Positions 39,834 to 49,328 of a DNA stretch of 64,000 nucleotides are shown one piece after another. How positions within the stretch are numbered: the first letter of the stretch is position 1; each line of letters begins with the position of its first letter. The translations under genes were made by a program, and so were the position numbers. The notes below the pieces were generated by a model, which saw only the letters and a program-made list of their open reading frames with translations, was not told where the DNA came from and searched no databases. The DNA comes from Streptomyces lasiicapitis (lineage in GTDB: Bacteria > Actinomycetota > Actinomycetes > Streptomycetales > Streptomycetaceae): assembly GCF_014646335.1 (NCBI RefSeq), contig NZ_BMNG01000002.1, positions 1 through 64,000 of the forward strand, read 5' to 3'.

Positions 39834-42800
39834 TCACCCGCCGGGGCGCTTCGGTGAGGTGAGCAGGGCCTGGGTGGCGCGGGTGTCCGGATGGTCGCGC
39901 CCGAGCACGCGCAGGCGCGCGGCGTGTACGTCCGTGGCCACGGCGTACGCCTCCGCGTCGTGCCCCGACCCGCGCAGCGCGACGGCGAGTTCGTGCGCGC
40001 TGGCGAGCGTGTCCGGATGCTCGGCGCCGCGGACGAGGACGCGGCCGCTGTGCGCGAGGCGCGCCTGATCGGCGGCCTCCTCGTACCGGCGCAGCAGGAT
40101 CAGCGCGACGGCCAGGTTGTGGCGGCACAGGAGCGTGCTGGGGTGGGCCGGGCCGCGGGTGGCCTCCCAGGACGACAGGACGCGGCGGTAGGCGGCGTAC
40201 GACTCCTCGTGGCGGCCGAGCTGCCCGAGGACGAACGCGCACTGCTGCTGGGCGGTGAGAGTGTCGGGGTGCCGCGGCCCGAGGGCGCGGGCGCGGCGCT
40301 CGGCGGTGTCGGTGGAGAGGGCTAGCGCGTCGGGCTGCCTGCCCAACTGGGCGTGCAGGGAGGCCAGTTCGTAGACGCTTTCGAGGGTCTCCGGGTGGTC
40401 GGGGCCGAGCAGCAGCCGCTGGTTCTCGGCGATGTGGACCAGGTCCGCGAGGGCCTGCTCGGGGTGCCCGGCGCGGCCCACGGCCACGGCGTTGCGTGCT
40501 TCGACGACGAGTTGGGCCTGGCGGGTGGGCTCGATGGAGGGGGCGGTGACGGGGGGTGCTTCGGTGGGCGGGGGCAGCGGCGGGGTGGGCAGGAGGGTGA
40601 AGTGCGTGGCCTCGCCCGCGTGCCGCAGGACTCCCTGCCCTCCCAGGTGCCCCATGTCGACGGCGTCGATCACGAAGCCGAGGACGTCCGCGCTGTGCGC
40701 GATGAGGTCCGGGTCGAGGAACACGAGGTGCACGCCGAGTCCGTGGTGTACCTGGACCGGCCAGCTCCGCACCTCCTCGGCCGCCGACCGGCCGAGGACG
40801 GCGATCAGACGGGACTCCGCGGGCGGGGGCGCCCCGGCGTCCCGTGCCTCGTCGGCACGGGTCCGGCGGCGGCGCACTTCCAGGTAGAGGGCATGGGTCG
40901 CGTCGGGGGTGTGGGGCGCGAGGACGACATGGGGCAGACTCGCCGCCGTCCGCGGGCTCACACACCGGGTGGCCTCGCCGACCAGGACGATCTGTACGTC
41001 GGTGGGGGAGCGGTGGGTGCCGATGTCGCGGACGAGCGTCTCGAGTACCGCGGCCTGCTGGTCCGGGGTGCCCCGGATGCCGCCGTGCGGTCCCATGCTG
41101 TCGAAGTCCAGGACGAGTTCGGTTCTGATGTGCCCGGCGGTGACCGTCCGACCCACCCTCGCGCGGAGCGCGAGCCTCCCCACGCCGTCGCGGATGAACT
41201 CATCGAAGTGTGCGAAGACTTGGGCGGCCGAGGGCCTCACGTGCAGCAGCGGGCTGCCGCACAGGTTGAGCAGGTCGTGGTACGCGAGCGGCAGGCCCTG
41301 GCCCGCCACGGACGCCAGCACCTCGCCCAACTTGCTCACGTCGTGGGCGGCCCCGTCCGCGTGCTCCTCCACGCGCCACCCCGTCACGCACACGTCGCCG
41401 TCCGCGACCAGGATCCGCCGCGCCACCAGGTCGCCGTGGGCGATCCCCCGCGAGTGGGCCCACGCCAGCGCGCCCGCGAGGCGCCGCCCGAACCGGGCGA
41501 ACTCCGCGGCGTCGTCGATGCGCCCCGACGCCGCCACGTGCCGCCCCAGGTCGGGCGCGGGACGGCCATCCGCCCAGGTGATGCCCGTCGCGATCCACGC
41601 CGGTTCCTCCGCCGGGTCGAGCGCGACCAGGAAGGGGGCCCGCTCACCGCCGAGGGAGCGCAGCGCCGCCGCCTGCCGGGGCAGCGACATCCGCGCGACC
41701 GACCCCGGCCGGGTCAGGCGCAGCGCCGCGACATCGCCCGTGCCGTCGAGCCGGCCGAGGAAGAGGCCGCTCGTCGTGCGCGCCGTGTCGTGCTGGGCGA
41801 ACAGCCGCCACGGCCCCGCCCACCGCGGATTCCCGGACACCAGCGACCGCCAGTCCGACCCGGGCGCGTCGACGTACGCGGGAACGTCCTCGACCGCGAC
41901 ATCCTCGACCGGAACACCCTTGGCCGCGGCGGCCCCGGGCGCCGCGACGGGCCGACCGCCGCGCGCGGACGAAGCCGGAGCGCCGCCCACCCCCAGCCGC
42001 CGCAGCATCCGCTCGTCCACCCACCCGAACGGCCGCGCCCCCGCGTCGGCCCACTCCGTGCCCGCGGGATGCGCCATCCAGGCGGGGAAGTCCGCCGAAC
42101 GGCCCGCGAGTTCGGCGAGCCGTCGGCTCACGGCGCGACCGGTGCGTACCAGCTCCGGCACCGGCGCCGCACTCAGCAGCAGCTCCCGCGCCTGGTCGTC
42201 GAAGTCGAACCCCCGGTGCTGCGGAGGGAGTTCGGCCGCAGAGCAGGTGCCGTCGGTACGATGCATCAGCCCGCTCAGGAACACCTCCGCGAGGTGACCC
42301 GTCGTCACATCCGGGCCCAGCGCACCCTGCGTGAGCCGCATCACCGGCACGGACAGCGGTGCGAGCGCGGCCAGTTGAGCGGCGAGGCGGTACGCCTGCG
42401 GGGACGCCGTGTCGCGGAACCGCAGCACCGCGTTCGCGGCGCCCTCGCCTGACGGACAGGACGGACGGGACGCCCCGGACGGAACGCCGGATGCCGCCGT
42501 ACGCGGCCGCGCTCCCGCGTCCGTACGCGACGCGCGCGCCGCGACCGGGTCCGGCGCCGCAAGCAGCGGCAGCACCGCGCTGGTGCCCGGCGACGCGACC
42601 AGCGCGGCCCACGCGCCGACCGCGTCCGGCTCCGGCGCGAGGACCGGCACCGGGATGCCGTCGAACGCCGCGAGCTCCGGCGGCAGCACCGGATCGGCCA
42701 CGTCCCAGGTGAGGTTGGGCGCGCCCCGGCGCCGCGTGGTGACCTGCCACCGTTCGGCGCGCAGCCCCGAGCCGTCCCACAGGTGCTCGGGCAGGGCGTG

Positions 42801-43883
42801 CAGCACGGCCGTCGGGCCGCAGCGCGCCCACTGCTTGAGGAGCGTACGCATCCGCCCGTCGCGCCAGGCCGCGCCGACGCCGTCGCTGACGACGAGGACG
42901 AGGGTGTTGCCGCCGGGGTCGGTGACGGTGGCGGGCGGCAGCACGGCCGTGCCGGGGCTGTAGGCGCGGCCGAGCAGGGGCGCGGCGGCGCTGCGGGTGT
43001 CAAGGCCGTGTACGCGCACGGTGCGGAACGCGCCGCTGCGTTCCAGCAGCAGCCGGGTCTCCGCGGCGAGCCGCTGCCACAGCAGCATGGACACGCCGTC
43101 GTCCACGAGCAGCGCCAGATCCAGCCAGCGCGCGCGGCCCGGCCGCAGCACGGCGTCCGCGAGCCCGCTCTCGGCGGCCGAGTCGGCGCTCGCGACCTCG
43201 TCCAGCTCCCACCGGCGGCGGTCGGGGCGGCTCTGCTTCAACGGGCGCAGCGCGCGCCCCAGTTGGAGCTGCCGGGCACCCAGGGCCTTCGCGCCGGGAG
43301 TGCGGACCGGCCGGACGCGTCCGGCCGCCGACGGGGCGACGCGCGGGGCGACGGCGCCCGCGTAGAGCGGGGTGGTGGCGATGCGGGCGGCCTGGGCGGG
43401 GGCGTCGTCCCGGTGCTGGGATGCGGCGTGCGGGCCGCGCGGCATCGAGTACGACGGGGCGGACGTCCGCGCGGCGTCTGCCGCCACACTCACCGTGCCG
43501 TGCAGGGTGCCATATGCGGCGGAGCCCTGCGCCGACCGCCGCTCGGCTTCGAAGTCCTCCGCTTCGTCCGCACAGGCCGCCTCGTCGCAGTCCTCGAAGT
43601 CCTCGAAGTCCGCGCAGTCTTCGACGTCCTCCGCCGAGTCCGCAGCCGGTGGCGCCGTCAGCCCCGTCGCCCGCGCGAGCGGCGCCGACGCGTCCGCGGG
43701 CAGCCGAGCCGCCAGCCACAGGGCGTCGACCAGCTCCTCACGGGAGAGCTCGACACCGCTCGCGGCGAGGGCGGAGAGGACGTCGTGGAGAGGGGAAGGA
43801 GCCCTGGCCGAGCCCTCCGCCCCGCCCTCGGCCGAGTCACCGGCCGCGTCCTCGGGCGGCCCCACCCCCACCTCAAGGCCCAC
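39834..43883 (-). CDS. SAV_2336-type protein: vWA-like region, degenerate kinase domain and TPR tail
   Basis: 1349 residues. Residues ~30-60 hold a short helical domain (HDVLSALAASGVELSREELVDALWLAARLP), followed by an acidic Asp/Glu/Cys-rich stretch and a disordered linker. RPLKQSRPDRRRWELDE... then WLDLALLVDDGVSM near 261 is the SAV_2336/vWA-like part with a degenerate metal site. Residues ~690-900 form a protein-kinase-like fold whose catalytic loop reads HGDLVARRILV (near 816): the metal-binding Asn is missing and DFG is replaced by TGW, so it looks like a pseudokinase. Residues ~905-1120 are unassigned. From ~1125 come TPR repeats of the NB-ARC/kinesin-light-chain type (GPDHPETLxxxxELAxxxxxLGR). 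It starts with GTG two bases after the MoxR stop. It is the probable vWA/effector-scaffold component of the adjacent system. Confidence 0.75.
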   Translation of the reverse strand: MGLEVGVGPPEDAAGDSAEGGAEGSARAPSPLHDVLSALAASGVELSREELVDALWLAARLPADASAPLARATGLTAPPAADSAEDVEDCADFEDFEDCDEAACADEAEDFEAERRSAQGSAAYGTLHGTVSVAADAARTSAPSYSMPRGPHAASQHRDDAPAQAARIATTPLYAGAVAPRVAPSAAGRVRPVRTPGAKALGARQLQLGRALRPLKQSRPDRRRWELDEVASADSAAESGLADAVLRPGRARWLDLALLVDDGVSMLLWQRLAAETRLLLERSGAFRTVRVHGLDTRSAAAPLLGRAYSPGTAVLPPATVTDPGGNTLVLVVSDGVGAAWRDGRMRTLLKQWARCGPTAVLHALPEHLWDGSGLRAERWQVTTRRRGAPNLTWDVADPVLPPELAAFDGIPVPVLAPEPDAVGAWAALVASPGTSAVLPLLAAPDPVAARASRTDAGARPRTAASGVPSGASRPSCPSGEGAANAVLRFRDTASPQAYRLAAQLAALAPLSVPVMRLTQGALGPDVTTGHLAEVFLSGLMHRTDGTCSAAELPPQHRGFDFDDQARELLLSAAPVPELVRTGRAVSRRLAELAGRSADFPAWMAHPAGTEWADAGARPFGWVDERMLRRLGVGGAPASSARGGRPVAAPGAAAAKGVPVEDVAVEDVPAYVDAPGSDWRSLVSGNPRWAGPWRLFAQHDTARTTSGLFLGRLDGTGDVAALRLTRPGSVARMSLPRQAAALRSLGGERAPFLVALDPAEEPAWIATGITWADGRPAPDLGRHVAASGRIDDAAEFARFGRRLAGALAWAHSRGIAHGDLVARRILVADGDVCVTGWRVEEHADGAAHDVSKLGEVLASVAGQGLPLAYHDLLNLCGSPLLHVRPSAAQVFAHFDEFIRDGVGRLALRARVGRTVTAGHIRTELVLDFDSMGPHGGIRGTPDQQAAVLETLVRDIGTHRSPTDVQIVLVGEATRCVSPRTAASLPHVVLAPHTPDATHALYLEVRRRRTRADEARDAGAPPPAESRLIAVLGRSAAEEVRSWPVQVHHGLGVHLVFLDPDLIAHSADVLGFVIDAVDMGHLGGQGVLRHAGEATHFTLLPTPPLPPPTEAPPVTAPSIEPTRQAQLVVEARNAVAVGRAGHPEQALADLVHIAENQRLLLGPDHPETLESVYELASLHAQLGRQPDALALSTDTAERRARALGPRHPDTLTAQQQCAFVLGQLGRHEESYAAYRRVLSSWEATRGPAHPSTLLCRHNLAVALILLRRYEEAADQARLAHSGRVLVRGAEHPDTLASAHELAVALRGSGHDAEAYAVATDVHAARLRVLGRDHPDTRATQALLTSPKRPGG

Positions 43884-43885
43884 CC

Positions 43886-45046
43886 CTAAACCGCCCCGCC
43901 CAGCCGGTGCAGCACGGCGTCCAGGAGGGCGCCGGGCGGCAGGTCCACGCCGCCCTTGCGCAGGAACACGGCGTTCAGGAGCTGATCCGTGGCCAGTTCG
44001 CCGGGGGCGCGGCGGGCGAGGAACGTGCGCAGGAGGTCGTCGACCCCGTCCAGGGCCGCGTCCCCCAGGTGGGCCTCGACGATGTCGCGCAGCCGCTGCT
44101 CGTCCGGCTCCGCGAGATCGAGACGTACGCAGCGACGCAGGAACGCGGGCGGGAACTCGCGCTCGCCGTTGCTGGTGATGACGACGACGGGGAACTCGGT
44201 ACAGCGCACGCGCCCGCGCACCACGGGCGCCCTGACCTGCGGGTCGGCGGTGAGCACCTCGACCCGCGACTCCTCCTCCGGCAGCCGCGCCAGCTCCGGG
44301 ATCTCGAACTCGCCCTCCTCGAAGACGGTCAGCAGGTCGTTCGGCAGGTCCACGTCCCCCTTGTCGAGCTCGTCGACGAGCAGGACGCGCGGCCGCTCAC
44401 CGGGGACGAGCGCGGTGCCGAGCGGCCCGAGACGTACGTAGGAACCGATGTCGGTGCCGTGAGCCCTCGGGGAACCCGGTGTGCGAGTGGGGGCGTCCCC
44501 GTCGGACCGGTCCGTCGCCCCCGTCTCCGCTCCCTCATGTCCCTCCCGCCCCTCCTGCCCCTCCTGCCCCTCCCGCTCCGTACGCAGATTGGACTCCCGC
44601 AGCCGCCCGATCGCGTCGTACCCGTACAGCGCCTCGCGCAGCGTGGAGCGGCTGTTGACCGGCCAGGTCAGGACGCGGTCGAGGCTCAGCTCGTGCGCGA
44701 TCGCGTGCGCGAGCGAGGACTTGCCCGTGCCGGGGTGGCCGGTGACGAGCAGCGGGCGCCGCAGCAGCAGCGCCGCGTTGACGATCTCCGACTCGTCCGG
44801 GCCGATGAGGTAGGGGCGGGCCGCCCGCGTGCCCTGACCGGCCGCGTCCGACGAGGCCACACCTGCGCCCCCGCCCGGCGAGGGCGCCGAATCCGGCTCC
44901 GGCTCCGGCGTGAAGCGGCGCCACGGCGGCGCCTCCGGGAACGTCACATGGCGCGTCGCGCCGTCCCCACGGAACAGCCGCCAGTCCCCGGACGCCCGCT
45001 CGGCGCCCCCGGTCGGCCGCGGCTGCTTATCCCTCTGCTCTGTCAT
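43886..45046 (-). CDS. MoxR-type AAA+ ATPase
   Basis: This 386-residue protein has Walker A GHPGTGKSS near residue 110, Walker B VLLVDELDKGDVDLPNDLL, sensor-1 VVVITSNGEREFPPAFLRRC and a C-terminal lid. Between Walker A and B lies a Glu/Gly-rich insertion (EGQEGQEGREGHEGAE and following, residues ~155-190). The start ATG at 45046 overlaps the TGA of the protease gene by four bases, so the two are translationally coupled. MoxR ATPases remodel partner proteins and commonly act with vWA proteins; here the partner would be the SAV_2336-type protein encoded immediately downstream. Confidence 0.88.
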   Translation of the reverse strand: MTEQRDKQPRPTGGAERASGDWRLFRGDGATRHVTFPEAPPWRRFTPEPEPDSAPSPGGGAGVASSDAAGQGTRAARPYLIGPDESEIVNAALLLRRPLLVTGHPGTGKSSLAHAIAHELSLDRVLTWPVNSRSTLREALYGYDAIGRLRESNLRTEREGQEGQEGREGHEGAETGATDRSDGDAPTRTPGSPRAHGTDIGSYVRLGPLGTALVPGERPRVLLVDELDKGDVDLPNDLLTVFEEGEFEIPELARLPEEESRVEVLTADPQVRAPVVRGRVRCTEFPVVVITSNGEREFPPAFLRRCVRLDLAEPDEQRLRDIVEAHLGDAALDGVDDLLRTFLARRAPGELATDQLLNAVFLRKGGVDLPPGALLDAVLHRLGGAV

Positions 45047-47505
45047 ACGGTGCCTGCTCCTTGGGCGGGGGTGCTGCTCGGGGCCGCCGCGGGCCGGACG
45101 GGGCCGGCGGCGGCCCACGGTGGTGGTGCGTCCGGATCCGTCAAGGGCGGTGGTGCGTCCGGATACGCGCGTGGCGGTGGTACATCCGGATCCGTCAGTT
45201 CCGTACGAGGGCCCTGCCAGGCCGCCGCGGTCTCCCACGCGGCCGGGGCGTGATCGCCGCCCCAGGCGGCCGGCTCCTCCCACACGAGGGCCGGGCGCCC
45301 GGGGCGCGGCGCGCGCTCCGAGGTGAGTGCCTGCCCACGGAACTCCCATACCCGGTCCGGGAGTTGAGGCATGAGCCCCGTGGGGTGGAGTGCGTCGAGG
45401 CGGGCCGCGTCGCCGTGGTCGCGGGCGTCGCGGTCCCACAGCACGACCGGCACGCCGAGCGCGAGGCAGATCTCCAGGAGCCTGGCGCGCACCTCGGGCG
45501 GGCCGTGCAGGACGACCTGGTTGGTGTCGTGGTGACCGGCCCGCAGCAGCGCGGTGACCTGCCGGCCGTCGGCCTGCGCGGCGTCGACGACCAGCGGGCG
45601 GCCGTGTCCGTCGGCCCAGCGGCGGCGGTGCTCGGCCTCGCGCTTCGGCACCCGTCGGCTCATCTCCGGGCAGCGCAGCGTCAGCGGGTAGTGCACGCCT
45701 AGGGGGAGGCTCGGCTCGAACTCGTTCGGGCTGCCCGTCTCCCACTCGTCGACGGGCAGGTGCAGGTCGGCGCGGTCCACGGCGACGTCCACGGCCAGCG
45801 GGGTGCCCGCGGGCGCGGAGAGGTCCGCGGCCTCACGGATGAGGGCGCCCACCTGCTCCGGGCCGAGCGCCTCGTCGTTCGTGCCGGTCTCCACACGGCG
45901 TACGCCACCGTCCGCGAGCCGCTGCCACAGCCGGCAGCGGTAGCGCTCGGGCCCCGGCGTGCCGTCCCGGGTGAGCTCCGCGAGCAGCCGGACCACGGGA
46001 GCCGCCCGGGACGCCGCCCAGCGCGCGGCGTCGGCGCGCCGCTGGTCACGGGCCGCGGCGTGCACGCCGAGCCGCGCGCACACCCGGTCGCTCCAGCCGC
46101 GCAACTCCTCGCCCGAATCGGTGCCGCAGGCCGCCGCGACGAACTCGACCAGATGCACGAGCGAGGGCACCGGCGGCGAGCCCGAGTCCCGCACGGGATC
46201 GTGGAAGTCCTCCAGCTCCCCGATGACCCGCGCCACCGCGAGCTCCCCGAGCCGCGCGGTGCACAGCGGCTGCGGCAGCGGCGTGAACCGCAGCGCCTCC
46301 CGTGCCGCCCGCGCGGGCAGCGTCGCGTCGGCCACCACGACCTGGCTCAACACACGCTCCAGGAAGGCGAATTCGGCGTACGAAAGGAGCCCGGCCGCAG
46401 CGACGGCCCGGCCGACGGCGAGCAGCGGCGTCAACTGCTCGGGCCGCGCCCCGTACGGCCCGGCCGCCACCAGGGACTCGCTCAGCGTGGGCAGCGCCCT
46501 CGGCGTGGCGAGGAGATCCGCGGCGAGCGCCTCGACGGACGGCGGCGCGGGTGCCCCGTACGCGGTCGGACCGGCAGCCCGCCCCAACTCGGCGTCCAGC
46601 CTGCGCACATGGTCGGCGCGCACGGCCGGGTCGGGCAGCAACGACCGCAGCAGGCCGACGAGTTCGACGGCGAGCGGATCGTCGGACCGCGGCGGCCGCG
46701 CCGTACGGCACTCGTCGACGACGGCACCCGCCCCGGCGGCGTACAACTGCTCGCGGATCGCCTGCCACGAGAGCGCCCAGGTGCGGCGCAGCGTCTGCCC
46801 GGAGTGGGCGGCGTAACCGAGGTGCCCAGTGGGACCAGTGGGACCGGAGTGCCCACTGTGACCACCACTGCCGCCGCCGCCACTGTCACCACCGCCACCA
46901 CCGGCCCCCGGATGCCCCGAATACCCCGAATTCACCGGGCGCTCCGGATGCCCCAGCCGCCCCACAACCAGCCCCGCCGCCCCCGTCCCGCACTCCGTCC
47001 ACAACGGCGCACCGCTGAACCCCGGGCCGATCGCCGCACCCGACAACTCCCCGTCCAGATAGCCCAGCGGGCCGTCCAGCACCTTCAACCGCGTGTCCGC
47101 GAACCCGATCGGATCGCCGAACCCGTGCCAGGCCCGCAGCCGCTGCCCCTCCACCATCTCCGTCCAGGCGACCGGCGCCACGGCAGGCGGCGCGGGCTCA
47201 CTGAGTGAAAGGACGCACAGATCGCCGTGCCACGCGGCGCCCCCGCCCCGGCGCGGCGGCACCCACACCTCGATCTGCGCCTTGATCCGCACCGTCCGCC
47301 GCTCGAAGCTCACTTGGACGACGTCGTCGACGGGCCGCGTCTCGCTCAGCGGGGCCAGGCCGAGCGCCTCGTTGACGACGTGTGCGCACGTCAGGACGCG
47401 GTGCGCGGACAGCAGCGCGCCCGCCCCGGCGGCCGCCTCGCCCGCCCGCGCGAGCACGGCGACGACCGAGGGCGCGCCGTGCGGCGAGTGCGGCCTTCGG
47501 TCCAC
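45043..47505 (-). CDS. Trypsin-like serine protease with VMAP-like C-terminal region
   Basis: 820 residues. The N-terminal ~190 residues are a trypsin-like protease with His in RVLTCAHVV, Asp in WHGDLCVL and Ser in GPGFSGAPLW, a complete triad, and no signal peptide. A Gly/Ser/His-rich linker follows (about 195-235). The middle (about 255-420) is helical, and residues ~430-730 resemble the VMAP C-terminal domain (VDRADLHLPVDEWETGSP...LGVHYPLTLRCPEMSRR). A Pro/Asp-rich tail closes it. Cytoplasmic proteases joined to such domains are known from actinobacterial conflict and signalling systems, where proteolysis is thought to release an effector response. The start lies two bases after the stop of the Trypco1-like gene, and the gene is coupled to moxR by ATGA. 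Confidence 0.8.
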   Translation of the reverse strand: MDRRPHSPHGAPSVVAVLARAGEAAAGAGALLSAHRVLTCAHVVNEALGLAPLSETRPVDDVVQVSFERRTVRIKAQIEVWVPPRRGGGAAWHGDLCVLSLSEPAPPAVAPVAWTEMVEGQRLRAWHGFGDPIGFADTRLKVLDGPLGYLDGELSGAAIGPGFSGAPLWTECGTGAAGLVVGRLGHPERPVNSGYSGHPGAGGGGGDSGGGGSGGHSGHSGPTGPTGHLGYAAHSGQTLRRTWALSWQAIREQLYAAGAGAVVDECRTARPPRSDDPLAVELVGLLRSLLPDPAVRADHVRRLDAELGRAAGPTAYGAPAPPSVEALAADLLATPRALPTLSESLVAAGPYGARPEQLTPLLAVGRAVAAAGLLSYAEFAFLERVLSQVVVADATLPARAAREALRFTPLPQPLCTARLGELAVARVIGELEDFHDPVRDSGSPPVPSLVHLVEFVAAACGTDSGEELRGWSDRVCARLGVHAAARDQRRADAARWAASRAAPVVRLLAELTRDGTPGPERYRCRLWQRLADGGVRRVETGTNDEALGPEQVGALIREAADLSAPAGTPLAVDVAVDRADLHLPVDEWETGSPNEFEPSLPLGVHYPLTLRCPEMSRRVPKREAEHRRRWADGHGRPLVVDAAQADGRQVTALLRAGHHDTNQVVLHGPPEVRARLLEICLALGVPVVLWDRDARDHGDAARLDALHPTGLMPQLPDRVWEFRGQALTSERAPRPGRPALVWEEPAAWGGDHAPAAWETAAAWQGPRTELTDPDVPPPRAYPDAPPPLTDPDAPPPWAAAGPVRPAAAPSSTPAQGAGTV

Positions 47506-47507
47506 GC

Positions 47508-47948
47508 TCAGCTCCCGGTGCCCGCGGCGTCTCGACCGTCGCGTACTTCGTCTACTTCGTTACGCCGCCACGTGGCCGACACCGTCATGGTGGCCGTGCC
47601 CTTCACCCCTACGATGCCGAGCTTGAGGTCCTTGCCCACCTCGATGCCGAACTCGACCCCGAACTCCTCGGGCGGGTGCTCGGCGCCCGCCACCGACGCG
47701 TGCACCTGGTCGAGCAGCGGCCCGAGCGGCCGCAGGGTGGCGCGCAGCGTGTCGGCGGCAAGGGTGGCGGCGCGACAGCCACCGCCGGAGACGGGGCTCG
47801 GCACACCGAACTCCGCGGGCAGGCCGTCCTCGTCGGGGGCGCCGCCCGGGAGCGTGCTCAGGGGCGTGCTCGGGGGCGCGTCACCGACGTCGGCGAGCTC
47901 CACGCGCAACGCCGCGCCGGCCAGGTCGAGTTCCAGGTACTCGGGCAT
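47508..47948 (-). CDS. Trypco1-like small protein (CU044_2847 family)
   Basis: This 146-residue protein has an N-terminal EYLELDLAGAALRVEL, a central Ala/Leu helix (AADTLRATLRPLGPLLDQVHASVAG), then EEFGVEFGIEVGKDLKLGIVGVKGTATMTVSATWRR. This is the pattern of the trypsin-co-occurring domain (Trypco1): a beta-rich protein with a FGxEFGxEVG...K motif encoded beside trypsin-like proteases in actinobacteria. It is the first gene of the four-gene unit. CACAAT six bases before the ATG could be a -10 for a leaderless transcript. The role is unknown; it is probably the sensor or specificity partner of the protease. Confidence 0.75.
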   Translation of the reverse strand: MPEYLELDLAGAALRVELADVGDAPPSTPLSTLPGGAPDEDGLPAEFGVPSPVSGGGCRAATLAADTLRATLRPLGPLLDQVHASVAGAEHPPEEFGVEFGIEVGKDLKLGIVGVKGTATMTVSATWRRNEVDEVRDGRDAAGTGS

Positions 47949-47996
47949 GCGCCCATTGTGCCGATCACCACGCCCTCATCGGCACGGTTCGCCACT

Positions 47997-49094
47997 TCAC
48001 CCCTCCATCAACCGCACCGTCCGCGCCGCCAGTTCACTGATCCTGGCCCCGTCGTACCCGAACACCGCGCTGCGCACCCGGTCCCGAAGCGGCTCCCGCC
48101 ACTGCGCCGGGATCGCCGACGCCCCGCACAGCACGCCCGCCACCGACCCCGCCGTCGCGCCGTTGGAGTCGGTGTCGAGGCCGCCGCGCACCGTCAGCGC
48201 GATCGTGTGCGTGAAGTCCCCGCCGCCGTACAGGAGTCCGACGGTGAGGACGGCGACGTTCGGCACGGCGTGGATCCAGCCGAGCCCCGCCGTCTCGTCC
48301 GCCACCGTGTCCAGGGTGTCCTCCCAGCTCAGCGAGGCCTCGTACAGCGACATCACCCGGCGTACCGTCCGCGCGATCCGGCAGCCCGCCGGGATCACCC
48401 CGAGCCCGGCCTCCAGCGCGTCCCGGGGCGAGCCCGCGGTGAAGGCCGCCGCGATCAGCGCCGCCGCCCACATCGCCGCGTACACGCCGTTGCCGGTGTG
48501 CGAGAGCACCGCGTCGCGGCGGGCGAGGGACGCGGCGCGGCGCGGGTCGCCGGGGCTGGTCCAGCCGAAGATGTCGGCGCGGATCAGCGCCCCGATCCAG
48601 TCCTGGTAAGGGTTGTCGTAGGTCGCCGTCAGCGGCGGGCTGAGTCCTGCCGTGAGATTGCGGTACGCCGCCCGCTCCGCCGTGAACGTCTGGAGATAGG
48701 GCAGGCGCTCCAGCCACAGCCGGCCCACCTCCTCGGTGCTGAAGCCGAAACCGTGCGACTCCAGGAGCTCCAGGCCGAGGATCGCGTAGTCCACGTCGTC
48801 GTCGCGGCAGCTCCCGTCGACGCGGCCGCGCACGCAGGAACGCCACTCCGGGCGCAGCTCGAAGTCCGTCGCTCCCGTCGGGGGCTCCGGCAGGTAGTCG
48901 GTGAGGGGGAGCGCGTCGCTGAGCCGCAGGTAGCGGTCGATGCGGTCGCGGGTCCAGTAGTCGCCGCGCTCGACGGGCTTGCCGAGCATGTTCCCGGCGA
49001 TCCGGCCGAGCCAGCCGCCGTGGACGCGGTCCGCGAGCCGGGGATCCGTGGGCGGAGGTTCCGTGGGCCGGGAGTCCGGTGCCGTCGACGTCAT
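47997..49094 (-). CDS. ADP-ribosylglycohydrolase family protein
   Basis: This 365-residue protein has the family's motifs: GGWLGRIAGNMLGKPVE near the N-terminus, CRDDDVDYAILGLELLE (first metal-site Asp cluster), THTIALTVRGGLDTDSNGATAGSVAGVLCG (second metal site), and an all-helical composition. These enzymes remove ADP-ribose from proteins or small molecules. TAGACC (reverse strand, 49101-49106) six bases before the ATG suggests leaderless transcription. It ends 48 bp before the VMAP-type unit on the same strand, so read-through into that unit is possible. Confidence 0.92.
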   Translation of the reverse strand: MTSTAPDSRPTEPPPTDPRLADRVHGGWLGRIAGNMLGKPVERGDYWTRDRIDRYLRLSDALPLTDYLPEPPTGATDFELRPEWRSCVRGRVDGSCRDDDVDYAILGLELLESHGFGFSTEEVGRLWLERLPYLQTFTAERAAYRNLTAGLSPPLTATYDNPYQDWIGALIRADIFGWTSPGDPRRAASLARRDAVLSHTGNGVYAAMWAAALIAAAFTAGSPRDALEAGLGVIPAGCRIARTVRRVMSLYEASLSWEDTLDTVADETAGLGWIHAVPNVAVLTVGLLYGGGDFTHTIALTVRGGLDTDSNGATAGSVAGVLCGASAIPAQWREPLRDRVRSAVFGYDGARISELAARTVRLMEG

Positions 49095-49328
49095 ACGTCC
49101 GGTCTACCGAAATCCGGGCGCCGACGCGCGGGCTCCTCCACACCCGGGTGATCGATCATTCCTGGCCGCAGACCTCGGCGATATCACACGACATGACCGT
49201 ATATGTCGGTGCAAGTGATCAAGGTGTGCGGCAGCCGACCATGGGCAGCGGCCCCCTCCTGCGGTTATGGTCGCAGCGGCGCGACTGCCTTGACGCGAGC
49301 AAGGCCCGGAAAGCAAGGGGAATGCAAG
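49095..49328. promoter_or_regulatory. Divergent region between ADP-ribosylglycohydrolase and glycerate kinase
   Basis: These 234 bp hold a -10 (TAGACC) for the leftward gene and, at 49149-49158, the palindrome TGATCGATCA, which continues TT. The same 12 bases (TGATCGATCATT) occur upstream of the ccr operon at 58798-58809. For the rightward gene AAGGGG at 49315-49320 is the ribosome binding site of GTG 49329. Confidence 0.4.
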
